From: Heliophilum fasciatum
Lineage (GTDB): Bacteria > Bacillota > Desulfitobacteriia > Heliobacteriales > Heliobacteriaceae
Reading direction: 5' to 3'
NCBI RefSeq assembly: GCF_004341395.1
Contig: NZ_SLXT01000003.1
Location: 62,001-126,000, forward strand
DNA length: 64,000 nt
Numbering within the stretch: the stretch's first letter is position 1; the number at the start of each line of letters is the position of its first letter. This document shows, one piece after another, positions 16,164 to 25,711 of this stretch. The notes below the pieces were generated by a model. The model did not search any database, was not told the DNA's origin, and saw only the letters and a list, made by a program, of their open reading frames with translations. Position numbers and translations under genes: made by a program.

Positions 16164-17714
16164 TTAGTGCCGTTGCCGCTCTTCCTGTTTCACCTTATCC
16201 CAATACTCATCCAATTGCGCCAGCGTACAGTCTTCCCAGGACCGCTTTTCCTGCCGGAGCAGCCCTTCGATGCCTTGAAAACGCCGGACAAATTTATCAA
16301 CGGTACGGTGAAGCGCTTCCTCCGGATGCACCTGCAAAAAACGGGCCAAGTTGACGACGGCAAAAAGCAAATCACCTAACTCCTCACGCATGTGGGCTTG
16401 ATCGTTCCGCTCGATGGCCTCCAGCAGTTCCTGCCACTCCTCCAGCACCTTGGCACGGGGCCCTTCGGCATCGGGCCAATCAAAACCAACGCGAGCCGCT
16501 TTGGCTTGGATTTTTTGCGCCCGTTGCAACGCCGGCCAACTGGCCGGGATCTTCCCCAGCACCGATTCCGGCACTGCACCCTTCTCTTGCCGCTTGATCA
16601 TATCCCAATTGGTCACCACTTCCTCAGCACCGGACACGGTGGCATCGGCAAAAACATGAGGATGGCGCCGGAGCATCTTCTCGGTAATCGCCCGGATCAC
16701 ATCATCCACAGCAAAAGCACCGCGCTGTTCTGCAATCACCCCATGAAAAACAACCTGCAACAACACATCGCCTAACTCTTCCGTCAAATGCTCATCGTTG
16801 CCTTCATCGATGGCGTCGAGGACCTCATAGGCTTCTTCCAGCAGGTACGGTTTAAGCGACTGATGGGTTTGCTCACGGTCCCAGGGGCAGCCCTCCGGAC
16901 CTAACAAACAGCGCATAACTTCCATCAACCGGTTCAGCGGGGTTCCTTGCCCTTGGTCTTGATCTTGTTCTTTATCTTTATCGCTATGATCCTGCCCGGA
17001 TTCCCATGCTTCCGGTGACCGTTCCCCGGTCATCGCCGCGACCTGAGCCGGGATAAATACACTCGTCAGGTGATCAATCCAGGACAAGCGATCCAGTTCA
17101 AAGAGCGCCACCGCACATACCTTTTCCAGTCCGGGAACGCCGGCCGCCCGCACCACCGTAATCGGGTACTCATCGGGATAGACTTCCATCAACGTCAGTT
17201 TTAATTCCGATGCTACCGGCCGGGAAAAGACCTGCGTGACCACCGTGTCGTGGCGCGGAGACAAATCCAGCGGGGACAAATCCAACGCGTCCAGTACCAG
17301 CAACCCTTGCGACGGATCAACCCCTACCAGCGGATAAAGCGCTTCCAAGAAGCTCAGGCCGGGGATAATCTCTACCGTCACGCCCGCCGCCGATGCTGCT
17401 TCTACTAATAATTCTACCGTTTTCTCCCCGACGCAGGGATGGCCCGGCACAGCAAACACCAGCGAACCTGCGCTGGCAGCCTCCATCAACGCCTCTACCA
17501 TCTGCGGGTACAGTTCAGCAAAGGACGACGCTTCGTCATAGAGATGATCAAACGTTTCAAAATGGATCCCCGCTTGCTGCAAATACGCGACAGTCGGATG
17601 TACCTGCGTCCGTAAGATCAATCGTTCTGCCTTTTGGATGGCTTGCCACCCTGCTAAAGTCAGATGGCCGGGATCGCCTGCGCCCAACCCGACCACCTGG
17701 ATATGTGCACCCAT
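16164..17714 (-). CDS. mazG: MazG-type nucleoside triphosphate pyrophosphohydrolase with N-terminal methylase-like domain (YabN)
   Basis: 516-aa two-domain protein of the YabN type. Residues 1-235 form a tetrapyrrole (corrin/porphyrin) methylase-like domain (VVGLGAGDPGHLTLAGW), followed by an acidic, Gln/Asp-rich linker (DKDKEQDQDQGQG) and two MazG repeats, the first with CPWDREQTHQSLKPYLLEEAYE and EELGDVLLQVVFH, the second with REELGDLLFAVVNLARF. MazG removes non-canonical NTPs. A GAGGAGG before the ATG at 17714 sets the start, although the frame opens at 17738. The methylase domain's role is unknown in this family. Confidence 0.94.
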   Translation of the reverse strand: MGAHIQVVGLGAGDPGHLTLAGWQAIQKAERLILRTQVHPTVAYLQQAGIHFETFDHLYDEASSFAELYPQMVEALMEAASAGSLVFAVPGHPCVGEKTVELLVEAASAAGVTVEIIPGLSFLEALYPLVGVDPSQGLLVLDALDLSPLDLSPRHDTVVTQVFSRPVASELKLTLMEVYPDEYPITVVRAAGVPGLEKVCAVALFELDRLSWIDHLTSVFIPAQVAAMTGERSPEAWESGQDHSDKDKEQDQDQGQGTPLNRLMEVMRCLLGPEGCPWDREQTHQSLKPYLLEEAYEVLDAIDEGNDEHLTEELGDVLLQVVFHGVIAEQRGAFAVDDVIRAITEKMLRRHPHVFADATVSGAEEVVTNWDMIKRQEKGAVPESVLGKIPASWPALQRAQKIQAKAARVGFDWPDAEGPRAKVLEEWQELLEAIERNDQAHMREELGDLLFAVVNLARFLQVHPEEALHRTVDKFVRRFQGIEGLLRQEKRSWEDCTLAQLDEYWDKVKQEERQRH

Positions 17715-17850
17715 GCGGTACCTCCTCTGCCCCTGCATCGTCTATCTACGATTTCCCCGGATATGAGCAACTCCATTCCGGAAAAACATGCCATCATTGT
17801 AACAGCAACCGATCGAATCAGCAAGTTCGCCACCGGCACCGCTTGGCAGT

Positions 17851-17890
17851 AAAAAAATAAAGCATAACCATAGCTTAGATGGTTATGCTT
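17851..17890 (-). terminator. Intrinsic terminator after spoVT
   Basis: An 11-bp stem (AAGCATAACCA and complement) with a 9-nt loop, followed on the minus strand by a T-rich run (TATTTTTTT). Confidence 0.88.
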
Positions 17891-17898
17891 GCGCTCGG

Positions 17899-18462
17899 TT
17901 AGGGTTCCATTTGTTTGGCTAAAAATCCCGCTGCCGTTTCGGTTAACTTGATCTCCATATCACCCATTTTGACATTAGGATCCTTGGAAGCCAAGATCAC
18001 CGCACCAATCGGATCCCCTTCTGCAATGATCGGAGCAATCACTTCAGCAGACAGATTGCAATCAGCATCTTCCTCTGTGGAAGGGCAACCCTTACAGTGC
18101 GCATGGTCACCTGGCTTCTGAATCAGCACGGATTTGCGTTCTTCCATCACTCGTTCCACAGCTGGACTGATTGGTTTCCCCAAAAACTCTTTTTTCGGGG
18201 CTCCTGCGACGGCAATGATATTATCGCGATCGGCAATATAGGCAATATGGCCCGTCGCTTCACTCAGTGAGTCCGCATACTCTTTGGCAAAGTCGCCTAA
18301 TTCCCCGATCGGCGAATATTTTTTAAGAATAACTTCCCCTTCGCGGTCCACAAAGATTTCCAGAGGGTCGCCTTCCCGTATGCGTAGCGTTCTCCGTATC
18401 TCCTTCGGGATGACTACGCGCCCTAGATCGTCAATTCGCCGTACAATGCCCGTTGCTTTCAT
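17899..18462 (-). CDS. spoVT: SpoVT, AbrB-type forespore transcription regulator
   Basis: 187 aa. N-terminal swapped-hairpin AbrB DNA-binding domain (MKATGIVRRIDDLGRVVIPK) followed by a GAF-like domain (about residues 55-185). SpoVT tunes the sigma-G regulon late in spore development. A cysteine-containing loop (HCKGCPSTEEDADC) lies in the GAF part. It sits downstream of the prsA-like gene and upstream of yabN, as in Bacillus and clostridia. Confidence 0.95.
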   Translation of the reverse strand: MKATGIVRRIDDLGRVVIPKEIRRTLRIREGDPLEIFVDREGEVILKKYSPIGELGDFAKEYADSLSEATGHIAYIADRDNIIAVAGAPKKEFLGKPISPAVERVMEERKSVLIQKPGDHAHCKGCPSTEEDADCNLSAEVIAPIIAEGDPIGAVILASKDPNVKMGDMEIKLTETAAGFLAKQMEP

Positions 18463-18597
18463 TCCTTTTTCATCCCTCCCTTGTGGGCCTATATTGAGGG
18501 TCCCGGTTCAGTGTTAGTATATATCCGAGCGGGAAGGGTTATTCATTTTTTTCCATTCAACTACCAGTGAAAAATATCCTTCGGTTCCATGGTCCGA

Positions 18598-18624
18598 TAA
18601 AAAAAGCCGGACATCGTCCGGCTT
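18598..18624 (-). terminator. Intrinsic terminator after the prsA-like gene
   Basis: Stem AAGCCGGAC/GTCCGGCTT with a 3-nt loop followed by seven T on the minus strand. Confidence 0.88.
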
Positions 18625-18631
18625 CATCTGC

Positions 18632-19621
18632 TTATTTGCCGGTTCCTTCCGGCGCACCCAACAGGGGTCCCATATCATTCTCGGCCAGCGGCGGCAACTT
18701 ACGATCAATCGTCGCTTGCGCTTTCATTTCGTTAAACCAATTGGTGAACCGAGTTTCCTTTTTCTCGGCCGGCAAATCGACTTTCAGTTGATCGCGGGCT
18801 TCTTCCAGCGTCTGCTGGTGGGGCTCCTTACTGTCGACCACACGAATCACATGGTAGCCAAAAGATGATTTTACCGGTGTTTTGCTGGTATCGCCGCTTT
18901 TCATGGCAAAAGCAGCATCGGCAAATTCCTTGACCATATCACTTTGCTCAAAAAAGCCCAGATCACCTTTGTTCTGCGCCGCCGAAGGATCAATCGAGCG
19001 GGTCGCCGCTAACTGGGCAAAATCAGCACCCTTTTGCAATTGATCAATGACGTCTTTGGCTTCGGCTTCTGTCTTCAGCAAAATATGCGAGGCGCGAACT
19101 TGCTTGCCCGTCTTAAATCGTTCCGGATTGGCTTGATAGTACGCGGCGATTTCATTGTCCGTCACCGCCACATCGGCCGTGACTTGCTCATAGACCGCGA
19201 AGGCCATGAGCCGCATCCGCGTCATTTCCTTGACATCGGCTTCCGTCATCTGGCTTTGTTTTAATGCCTCTTGGTAGTCCGTATCAGAAGCAAAGGATTG
19301 TTTGGTTTTGGCCAGTTCTTCTTCTACCTGCTGCTCCGTGATCTGAACATTGCGTTTTTTGGCTTCCTGTTCCAGCAACGTTTCATCGATCATGCGATCC
19401 AGTTCTTGCTGTTCCAGCATCGCCATCTGCTGCTTACGCGTATCTTCGTTTTCGGCTTGGGCGGCAATATCATTTTTATAACGATCGAGCCGTTTGTCTA
19501 ATTCTGCCCGTGTAATGGTGTCGCCGTTGACGGTAGCTACTGCTTGCGACTGACCGCAACCGGCCGTCACGAACAACATCACGATGAGCCCTAGCACTCC
19601 CGCTTGCCGTATCCACTTCAA
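18632..19621 (-). CDS. PrsA/SurA-like lipoprotein, parvulin-type peptidyl-prolyl isomerase
   Basis: Exported folding factor. N-terminal lipoprotein signal (GLIVMLFVTAGCG, lipobox TAGC), a SurA-like N-terminal helical domain, and a parvulin domain about residues 170-265 (VRASHILLKTEAEAKDVID ... LGFFEQSDMVKEFADAAFAM ... FGYHVIRV). The frame runs to an ATG at 19675, but a -10 element lies inside those codons, so I use the TTG at 19621 preceded by AAGGGGG. 330 aa. It directly follows mfd. Confidence 0.88.
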   Translation of the reverse strand: MKWIRQAGVLGLIVMLFVTAGCGQSQAVATVNGDTITRAELDKRLDRYKNDIAAQAENEDTRKQQMAMLEQQELDRMIDETLLEQEAKKRNVQITEQQVEEELAKTKQSFASDTDYQEALKQSQMTEADVKEMTRMRLMAFAVYEQVTADVAVTDNEIAAYYQANPERFKTGKQVRASHILLKTEAEAKDVIDQLQKGADFAQLAATRSIDPSAAQNKGDLGFFEQSDMVKEFADAAFAMKSGDTSKTPVKSSFGYHVIRVVDSKEPHQQTLEEARDQLKVDLPAEKKETRFTNWFNEMKAQATIDRKLPPLAENDMGPLLGAPEGTGK

Positions 19622-19655
19622 AATGGCACCGGCCCCCTTAATTCTTAGTACAGGC

Positions 19656-19685
19656 ATTATACCATCCGGGTGCAAGCAGGAGCAA
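19656..19685 (-). promoter_or_regulatory. Promoter of the prsA-like gene
   Basis: TTGCTC (19680-19685) and TATAAT (19656-19661) on the minus strand are separated by 18 bp. The elements overlap the extreme 5' end of the upstream ATG frame and the end of mfd. Confidence 0.65.
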
Positions 19686-19695
19686 GTGCACGGGG

Positions 19696-22600
19696 CTAGG
19701 ACCGGGGCACCTCCGGGCGCATCCCGCTTGCCGGCATCGGTTTCGCCCGGGGCGCCGGCGCTCCTTGCAAAAGCAACGGCTGCGGTGGCGTCTGTGGCTC
19801 CGTTGTCTGGCTGTCCTGGGGCGCACCACCGGCGACGTTGGCACCCAGATCCTGCAAGATATTATCGGCCAGCGCCAAGACATTCATCGCTTTCACCCGC
19901 GCGACCTGCACCGCCATTTCCATCACTCCGGCGGCCTGAAACATCACTTTGCGGCCACGCAAATGACTGATCTGTTGCAGATCAGCCGCCGTAACCGGCG
20001 AGTGCGGAAAAAAACGAATCCGCAGTTGTTCCTTTTGCCACTGCACCGCCGAAACACCGCAAAGGAGCCCGTTGGCTTTGACCCGCGATAGGCGAACCAG
20101 ATTCAATACCGGATCGGGGAGATCGCCAAAGCGATCCTCCAATTCCTCTTCCAGTTCATTGACTTGCCCCGGTTCTTTGGCGGCCAGCAACCGCTTGTAA
20201 AAATGGACTTTTAACGCCGGATCACCTACATAGTCATCGGGAATAAAGCCATCGACGGCAATCTCCACCAGTGTCTCCTGTACTTCCGGTGTTTTTTCGC
20301 CGCGCAAATCCTGCACCGCTTCTTCCAGCATCCGGCAGTACAAGTCAAACCCGACCGATGCTAAGTGACCATGCTGCTCCGCACCAAGCAAATTACCGAC
20401 ACCGCGAATTTCCAGATCGCGCATGGCAATCTTGAAACCCGACCCTAATTCGGTAAACTCGCGGATCGCATGGAGCCGCTTTTCCGCCACTTCCGTCAAC
20501 AGCTTATCTTTGCGATAGGTAAAATACGCGTAAGCCAAACGATTGGCCCGGCCGACGCGGCCCCGCAACTGGTACAACTGCGCCAGTCCCATCAGATCAG
20601 CACCATCCACGATCAGGGTATTGACATTGGGCACATCGAGGCCCGTTTCGATGATCGTCGTGCAAACTAAAATGTCATATTCACCTTCAATAAAATCCAA
20701 CATGACCTGTTCCAGTTGATCCTCACGCATCTTGCCGTGACCAATCCCGATGCGCACGTCCGGCACCATCTTGGCCAGATCGCGGGCAATGCGATCCAGA
20801 TCTTCCACCCGGTTGCGCACATAATAAACTTGACCGCCGCGGCCCAGTTCCCGTTTGATCGCTTCCCGGATCAGTTCCGGATTATGCTCGACCACATACG
20901 TCTGCACCGGATAGCGGTCATCGGGCGGCGTTTCAATCGTCGACATATCGCGTAGCCCCACCATGGACATGTGCAGCGTCCGCGGAATCGGCGTCGCCGA
21001 CAAGGTCAAGACATCGACATCTTGCTTGAGCTGCTTGATTTTCTCCTTATGGGCGACGCCAAAGCGCTGCTCCTCATCGATGATCAGCAAACCCAGATTT
21101 TTGAACCGGACATCTTGCGAAACCAGCCGATGGGTGCCAATCACAATATCCAGTGACCCCTTCGCCAATTTTTCCAGCGTTACCTTTTGCTCTTTCGCCG
21201 AGCGAAAGCGCGAAAGCACCTCGACAGTCACGGCATACCCCGTAAAGCGCTCCCGAAAGGTGTTGTAGTGCTGCTGTGCCAAGATCGTTGTTGGCACCAA
21301 AATGGCCACTTGAAACCCTTCGTAAACGGCTTTGAATGCCGCCCGGATGGCCACTTCCGTTTTGCCGTAGCCCACATCCCCGCAGAGCAACCGGTCCATC
21401 GGCTTGGGCTTTTCCATATCGCCCTTGACCTCATCAATCGAGCGCGCTTGATCAGGCGTTTCCTCGTACGGAAAGCGTTCTTCAAACTCGCGCTGCCAGG
21501 GCGAATCGGCCAGAAACGCATGGCCGGGTCGGTTCTCCCGCTGCGCATAGAGTTGCAGCAGATCACCGGCCATTTCCCGGACCGACTCTTTGACTTTTTG
21601 CTTGACCTTCTGCCAATCATTGCCGCCTAGTTTGTAGATTTTCGGCACTACGCCTTCCGAACCAACATACTTTTGCATCAAATGCACTTGATCGGTCGGC
21701 ACATACAAGCGGTCTTCGCCGGCATAACGGATGACCAGATAATCCTTATGAATACCGCCGACTTCCAACTTTTCGACACCCAGATAGCGGCCGATCCCAT
21801 GGTTGACGTGCACCACATAATCGCCGGCGTTTAAATCCAGAAAAGAGTCGATTTTTGTACCTGCCTTGGTCGATTTTTTGGGCTTGCGGGGCTTTTTCTC
21901 CCGCCCGAAAATTTCCGCGTCCGTCAGCACGATCAACCGCGCCGCCGGTAGCTCAAAGCCGGCTTCCAACGTGCCGACGGCCAAGGTCACCGTCCCCGGC
22001 AGCAGCGGGGACTGCACATCGCCGACCACCGTTTCCAGCCCATAGTCACGCAACGCTTCGCGCAGACGCTGACACCGCGTCGGTGTGGAGACAATGATTA
22101 AGCAGGCCAACTTGCGTTTGCGCGCCTGCTGCAATTCTTCCGCCAGCGGTTCCAGTTTACCCATAAAAGCATGCATGCTTTTGGCCGCCACCGATACGGC
22201 TCGTTCAGCAGCGACACCGTCGATGCGTTTGGGCAGCAACGACAAATAGATGACCGAGTGCCCTGCCAGTGATCCCGTCAGCGCATCTTCCGTCATTAAC
22301 AAGGCTTGTTGGGATGGCAACAATTGACCGGCGGCCAAGAGGTGCGTAAACATATCGGTCACTTCTTGGCTTCGCGCCCGCATCGTCTCTTGCAAGCGCG
22401 ACGGCTCATCCATAAAAACGATCGTCTCGGGCGATAGATAATCAAACAGCGACGTACGGTCCGGGTAAAAAAGCTGCTGGTATTGTTCCATCCCTTCCGT
22501 CCAGATCCCTTGATCCAACTGTTCCAAGTACCCATCGACTTTTTCCCGCAACCGCGCCGCCGCTTCCCCCTCACCGGCCGTCAGCAGCTTGCCATAGACC

Positions 22601-23367
22601 CGATCCGCCTCGGCGGCCAACCGTTCGCGACCGGCAGTCATGCCTTCCGCCGTCAGCACGAGTTCCCGTGCCGGACCGACCGTATACGCTGTCGCATTTT
22701 CCAGCGAACGCTGGCTTTGCACATCGAAAAAGCGCAGCGAATCGATTTCGTCATCAAAAAACTCCACACGCACCGGCCGCGTTTCGGTGAGCGGGAAAAT
22801 ATCGAGAATGCCTCCACGCAGCGCATATTGCCCGGGCGCCTCCACCAGCGGCAAACGCTGATAGCCCAGTTCGTGCAAACGCCGGCACGCTTCCGTCAGT
22901 TCCACCTGCTGCCCCAAGGCGAGGGACCACCGCGCTTGCTTCAGCACCGCCGGCGGCAACAGCGTTTTCATCAACGCGTCGGCCGTCGTTACGACCACCA
23001 TGGCTTCCCCCAGCGCCAGCGACTGCAGCACCACCATGCGCTGCGCCAACAGCTCATGGCTCGACGCCAAGACTTCATAGGGCATCACTTCCGCAGCCGG
23101 AAAGAAACGGACCGGCATGCCGATTTGCCACGCCTGCAACTCTTCGACCAGTTGTTTGGCACCGGCCAAGGACGGCATCACAATCAACTGCGGTCGCTTC
23201 GTGACTGACGCCACCATCACCATCAATAGCGTGCGCAGGCCCGCCGGTAATCCAAAAACCGCTTGGGCCCACCGACCCTGCGCTCCCGAACATACCCGTT
23301 CCCATTCCGGCATCGCCGCTAAATATGCTAACAGACTTTGATCTCGTACTTGTTCAGACATCGGCAC
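19696..23367 (-). CDS. mfd: Mfd, transcription-repair coupling factor
   Basis: 1223-aa SF2 translocase that removes stalled RNA polymerase and recruits UvrA. The N-terminal UvrB-like module, the RNA-polymerase interaction domain (YVVHVNHGIGRYLGVEKLEV) and the helicase core are all present: Walker A region LCGDVGYGKTEVAIRAAF, DEEQ box LLIIDEEQRFG, and LRGRVGRANRLAYAY. The TRG and C-terminal inhibitory domains follow. An extra Gln/Pro/Ala-rich tail of about 45 residues ends the protein. An alternative ATG lies two codons in (23361). Confidence 0.96.
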   Translation of the reverse strand: MPMSEQVRDQSLLAYLAAMPEWERVCSGAQGRWAQAVFGLPAGLRTLLMVMVASVTKRPQLIVMPSLAGAKQLVEELQAWQIGMPVRFFPAAEVMPYEVLASSHELLAQRMVVLQSLALGEAMVVVTTADALMKTLLPPAVLKQARWSLALGQQVELTEACRRLHELGYQRLPLVEAPGQYALRGGILDIFPLTETRPVRVEFFDDEIDSLRFFDVQSQRSLENATAYTVGPARELVLTAEGMTAGRERLAAEADRVYGKLLTAGEGEAAARLREKVDGYLEQLDQGIWTEGMEQYQQLFYPDRTSLFDYLSPETIVFMDEPSRLQETMRARSQEVTDMFTHLLAAGQLLPSQQALLMTEDALTGSLAGHSVIYLSLLPKRIDGVAAERAVSVAAKSMHAFMGKLEPLAEELQQARKRKLACLIIVSTPTRCQRLREALRDYGLETVVGDVQSPLLPGTVTLAVGTLEAGFELPAARLIVLTDAEIFGREKKPRKPKKSTKAGTKIDSFLDLNAGDYVVHVNHGIGRYLGVEKLEVGGIHKDYLVIRYAGEDRLYVPTDQVHLMQKYVGSEGVVPKIYKLGGNDWQKVKQKVKESVREMAGDLLQLYAQRENRPGHAFLADSPWQREFEERFPYEETPDQARSIDEVKGDMEKPKPMDRLLCGDVGYGKTEVAIRAAFKAVYEGFQVAILVPTTILAQQHYNTFRERFTGYAVTVEVLSRFRSAKEQKVTLEKLAKGSLDIVIGTHRLVSQDVRFKNLGLLIIDEEQRFGVAHKEKIKQLKQDVDVLTLSATPIPRTLHMSMVGLRDMSTIETPPDDRYPVQTYVVEHNPELIREAIKRELGRGGQVYYVRNRVEDLDRIARDLAKMVPDVRIGIGHGKMREDQLEQVMLDFIEGEYDILVCTTIIETGLDVPNVNTLIVDGADLMGLAQLYQLRGRVGRANRLAYAYFTYRKDKLLTEVAEKRLHAIREFTELGSGFKIAMRDLEIRGVGNLLGAEQHGHLASVGFDLYCRMLEEAVQDLRGEKTPEVQETLVEIAVDGFIPDDYVGDPALKVHFYKRLLAAKEPGQVNELEEELEDRFGDLPDPVLNLVRLSRVKANGLLCGVSAVQWQKEQLRIRFFPHSPVTAADLQQISHLRGRKVMFQAAGVMEMAVQVARVKAMNVLALADNILQDLGANVAGGAPQDSQTTEPQTPPQPLLLQGAPAPRAKPMPASGMRPEVPRS

Positions 23368-23659
23368 ACTCTCTTTCCATCAGGGACTGCTCTTTTTCAA
23401 CCGGTTCCGCAAGCGTTGCTCCTGCTTGCGCCTGTTGCCAACGGCTAAAAACGCACAAAAAAAAAGCCCTGCCTTTTCGATCACGCGATAAGCGAAGCGC
23501 CAATCAACGAATCCCCTACAAAATTAAAGATATCCACTCGTCCTCATTATATGAGTACTCGTTGAATCCGGTCAAGGAAAGGATACCCGCAAGCCGATAG
23601 AATCGTGTACAATGTTTGTGTAGGTATTTTGCATTCGTTCCTGCGAGGAGGCTCCCTTT

Positions 23660-24295
23660 ATGGTCTCACCGGTTTGTTCTGATCATCATAACTTACTTGA
23701 GCCTACCCATTCATTGCTGCAAAAACTGGCATCCCACAGTCAACCGGCACTGTGGCATACACAAAATGTCGCCCGGAAAACCCGTGCTTTTTTAACCTAT
23801 CTCCATACGGAACCGGAAAATGCCCTCTTGATCACCTTGGCTGCCCTGCTGCACGATATCGGTTTACTTCGTGTCGATGCGGGAATACTAAACAAACCAA
23901 TGGCCATTGAGCCCTATGAAGAAGTTCTTTTTCAAGCTCATCCTACCCATGGCGAAGCGATTCTCAAAGAAATGGGGCTCTTTCCCCAGGAGATCGGCAT
24001 GATGATTGCCCAACATCACGAACAGATGGACGGCAGCGGCTATCCACGCCGGGTGCCATGTGAACAACTTCTCTATGGCAGCCATATCATTCATCTCTGC
24101 GATACCTTTGTGAGCCTGCAAGAAGAAACGATTCGCCAGAAAGGCCGGACACCGGAAGAAGCATGGCAACACATGAGTGAAAACGCCCACCTCTTTCACC
24201 CGGAACTTTTCCAAGCCTTTGACCGGTTTATCCACAGGCTCGACCATCTGCCGGTTCTTACCCATCCATCCTTTCTCCTAGGAGCACAGCTATGA
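23660..24295 (+). CDS. HD-GYP domain phosphodiesterase
   Basis: 211-aa single-domain HD-GYP protein, the family that degrades cyclic di-GMP (some members act on other cyclic dinucleotides). Metal-binding motifs LLHDIG, HPTHGE, and the hallmark HHEQMDGSGYP are intact. It has no obvious input domain. ATG start with GAGGAGG upstream. The next gene overlaps its stop codon (ATGA), so the two are translated together. The pair is in opposite orientation to the surrounding mfd-pth block. Confidence 0.9.
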   Translation: MVSPVCSDHHNLLEPTHSLLQKLASHSQPALWHTQNVARKTRAFLTYLHTEPENALLITLAALLHDIGLLRVDAGILNKPMAIEPYEEVLFQAHPTHGEAILKEMGLFPQEIGMMIAQHHEQMDGSGYPRRVPCEQLLYGSHIIHLCDTFVSLQEETIRQKGRTPEEAWQHMSENAHLFHPELFQAFDRFIHRLDHLPVLTHPSFLLGAQL

Positions 24296-25038
24296 TCAAG
24301 CCTTGGGGCGCTCGCACCGTACTTCTTCGGGCCCGCGTCGGCTCCTTGAATTACAACCTGCACGATGCCCTTTCTGATAAGGATTGGAAACTCTTTGTGC
24401 TGCCCAGTTTCGACGATCTTTACAACGGCACCCGCTACAGTTATGCCCATACGTCCCCGCAAGAAGACTATACTGTTCATGACATTCGCCGCCTCGCCGA
24501 TCTGATCCTCAAGGGCAATCCCTACTTTCTCGAAGTGCTCTACAGCCGCGAACTTGCGATTCACAAGCCTTATTACCACCTGCTGGAGCCGCTTTTTCAC
24601 CAACGTGAGATCATCACCGCCGCCGGGCGCGTTCATCTCTACCGTTCCTGCCTGGGGACCTATCAAGAAAAACGCAAAAACTTACGCAAAGGAACGGCAA
24701 CGACCGGCACCCTTGTCGAGCGCTACGGCTATGATACCAAAGAAGCCCTCCATGCCTACCGCCTGCTCGACTTGCTCGAACGTTACGCCGCCTGCGCCTG
24801 GAACTTCGCCCACGCCTTATCCTACGACGATCCCACCACCAGCATCTTGTGGGCCATCAAGACCGGTATGATCGCTGACGGTGACATTGATGCACTGTTG
24901 GAGGGCAAACGCCGGCAGATCACCAGCCTCGCCCCACAGTACGATCAACCGGTTTCGCCGGCCATCGCCGACTTGGTGCGCCAAACCATTCAAACGATTG
25001 TTCACCACCACCTGATCCATGGTGATGGTCATGCGTAA
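24292..25038 (+). CDS. DNA polymerase beta-superfamily nucleotidyltransferase (RlaP-like)
   Basis: 248 aa. The N-terminus shows a degenerate minimal-nucleotidyltransferase motif (VGSLNYNLHDALSDKDWKLF, GS followed by a D-x-D-like pair) and the following part has features of predicted nucleotidyltransferases associated with RNA repair (DIRRLADLILKGNPYFLEVLYS, then GYDTKEALHAYRLLDLLERY). Substrate unknown. Its ATG overlaps the stop of the HD-GYP gene. The assignment comes from motif recognition only. Confidence 0.7.
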   Translation: MIKPWGARTVLLRARVGSLNYNLHDALSDKDWKLFVLPSFDDLYNGTRYSYAHTSPQEDYTVHDIRRLADLILKGNPYFLEVLYSRELAIHKPYYHLLEPLFHQREIITAAGRVHLYRSCLGTYQEKRKNLRKGTATTGTLVERYGYDTKEALHAYRLLDLLERYAACAWNFAHALSYDDPTTSILWAIKTGMIADGDIDALLEGKRRQITSLAPQYDQPVSPAIADLVRQTIQTIVHHHLIHGDGHA

Positions 25039-25070
25039 AAACCCGCCTGCATCATGCAGACGGGTTTTTT
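25037..25070. terminator. Shared terminator between the nucleotidyltransferase gene and pth
   Basis: Stem AAAACCCG/CGGGTTTT with inner pairs, flanked by T on both strands. It serves the two convergent genes; the pth stop codon lies inside the hairpin. Confidence 0.85.
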
Positions 25071-25639
25071 GGTGGCTCCCCTTCACGGTTAAACCGGTTC
25101 ATCACTTCCAGCATCCCCTGGCGAACCCATAGCTCCGCAGCTTGGCAGGCCTGACCGATCATGGTCTCCACCACCTCGGCTTCGTCGACAGCAAAGTTCT
25201 GCAAGACAAAGGCTGCCGAGGAACCCTGAACCGGACGGCCAATCCCCATCTTCAAGCGCGGAAAATTCTCACCGCCGAGATGGGCAATCAGCGATTTCAA
25301 CCCATTATGGCCGCCACTGCGACCTTTTTCCCGCCCGCGCAAGCGGCCCGGCGGCAAATCAAGATCATCATGGATCACCAAGATATCCTTGGGATCAACC
25401 TTAAAAAACCGTACCGCTTCCCCTACGGCTTCACCGCTCAAGTTCATGAACGTTTCCGGCTTGAGCAACAGCACTTTTTGCCCCTCCATCCGGGCTTCCG
25501 TGACCAAGCCCCGAAAGCGCGATACAAAGGGGGCACAGCCCCAGCGGTCCGCCAATTCATCAACGACCATAAATCCAATGTTATGCCGCGTCGACGCATA
25601 CTGCCGACCGGGATTGCCTAATCCAACGATGACTTTCAC
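25052..25639 (-). CDS. pth: Peptidyl-tRNA hydrolase
   Basis: 195 aa, recycles peptidyl-tRNA. Family signatures VGLGNPGRQYASTRHNIGF, PETFMNLSGEAV, DDLDLPPGRLRGREKGRSGG and GHNGLKSL are present, including the catalytic His in RHNIG. GTG start behind AAAGGGGAG. The last residues (PPKNPSA) are encoded within the terminator stem. Follows rplY as in Bacillus (ctc-pth). Confidence 0.97.
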   Translation of the reverse strand: MKVIVGLGNPGRQYASTRHNIGFMVVDELADRWGCAPFVSRFRGLVTEARMEGQKVLLLKPETFMNLSGEAVGEAVRFFKVDPKDILVIHDDLDLPPGRLRGREKGRSGGHNGLKSLIAHLGGENFPRLKMGIGRPVQGSSAAFVLQNFAVDEAEVVETMIGQACQAAELWVRQGMLEVMNRFNREGEPPKNPSA

Positions 25640-25711
25640 CAGAGACTCCCCTTTCGCAGGAACAGTTCGTGTTGCCCTGCGAAAAACCCTTTTTCTTCAT
25701 CATCGCCGCGC

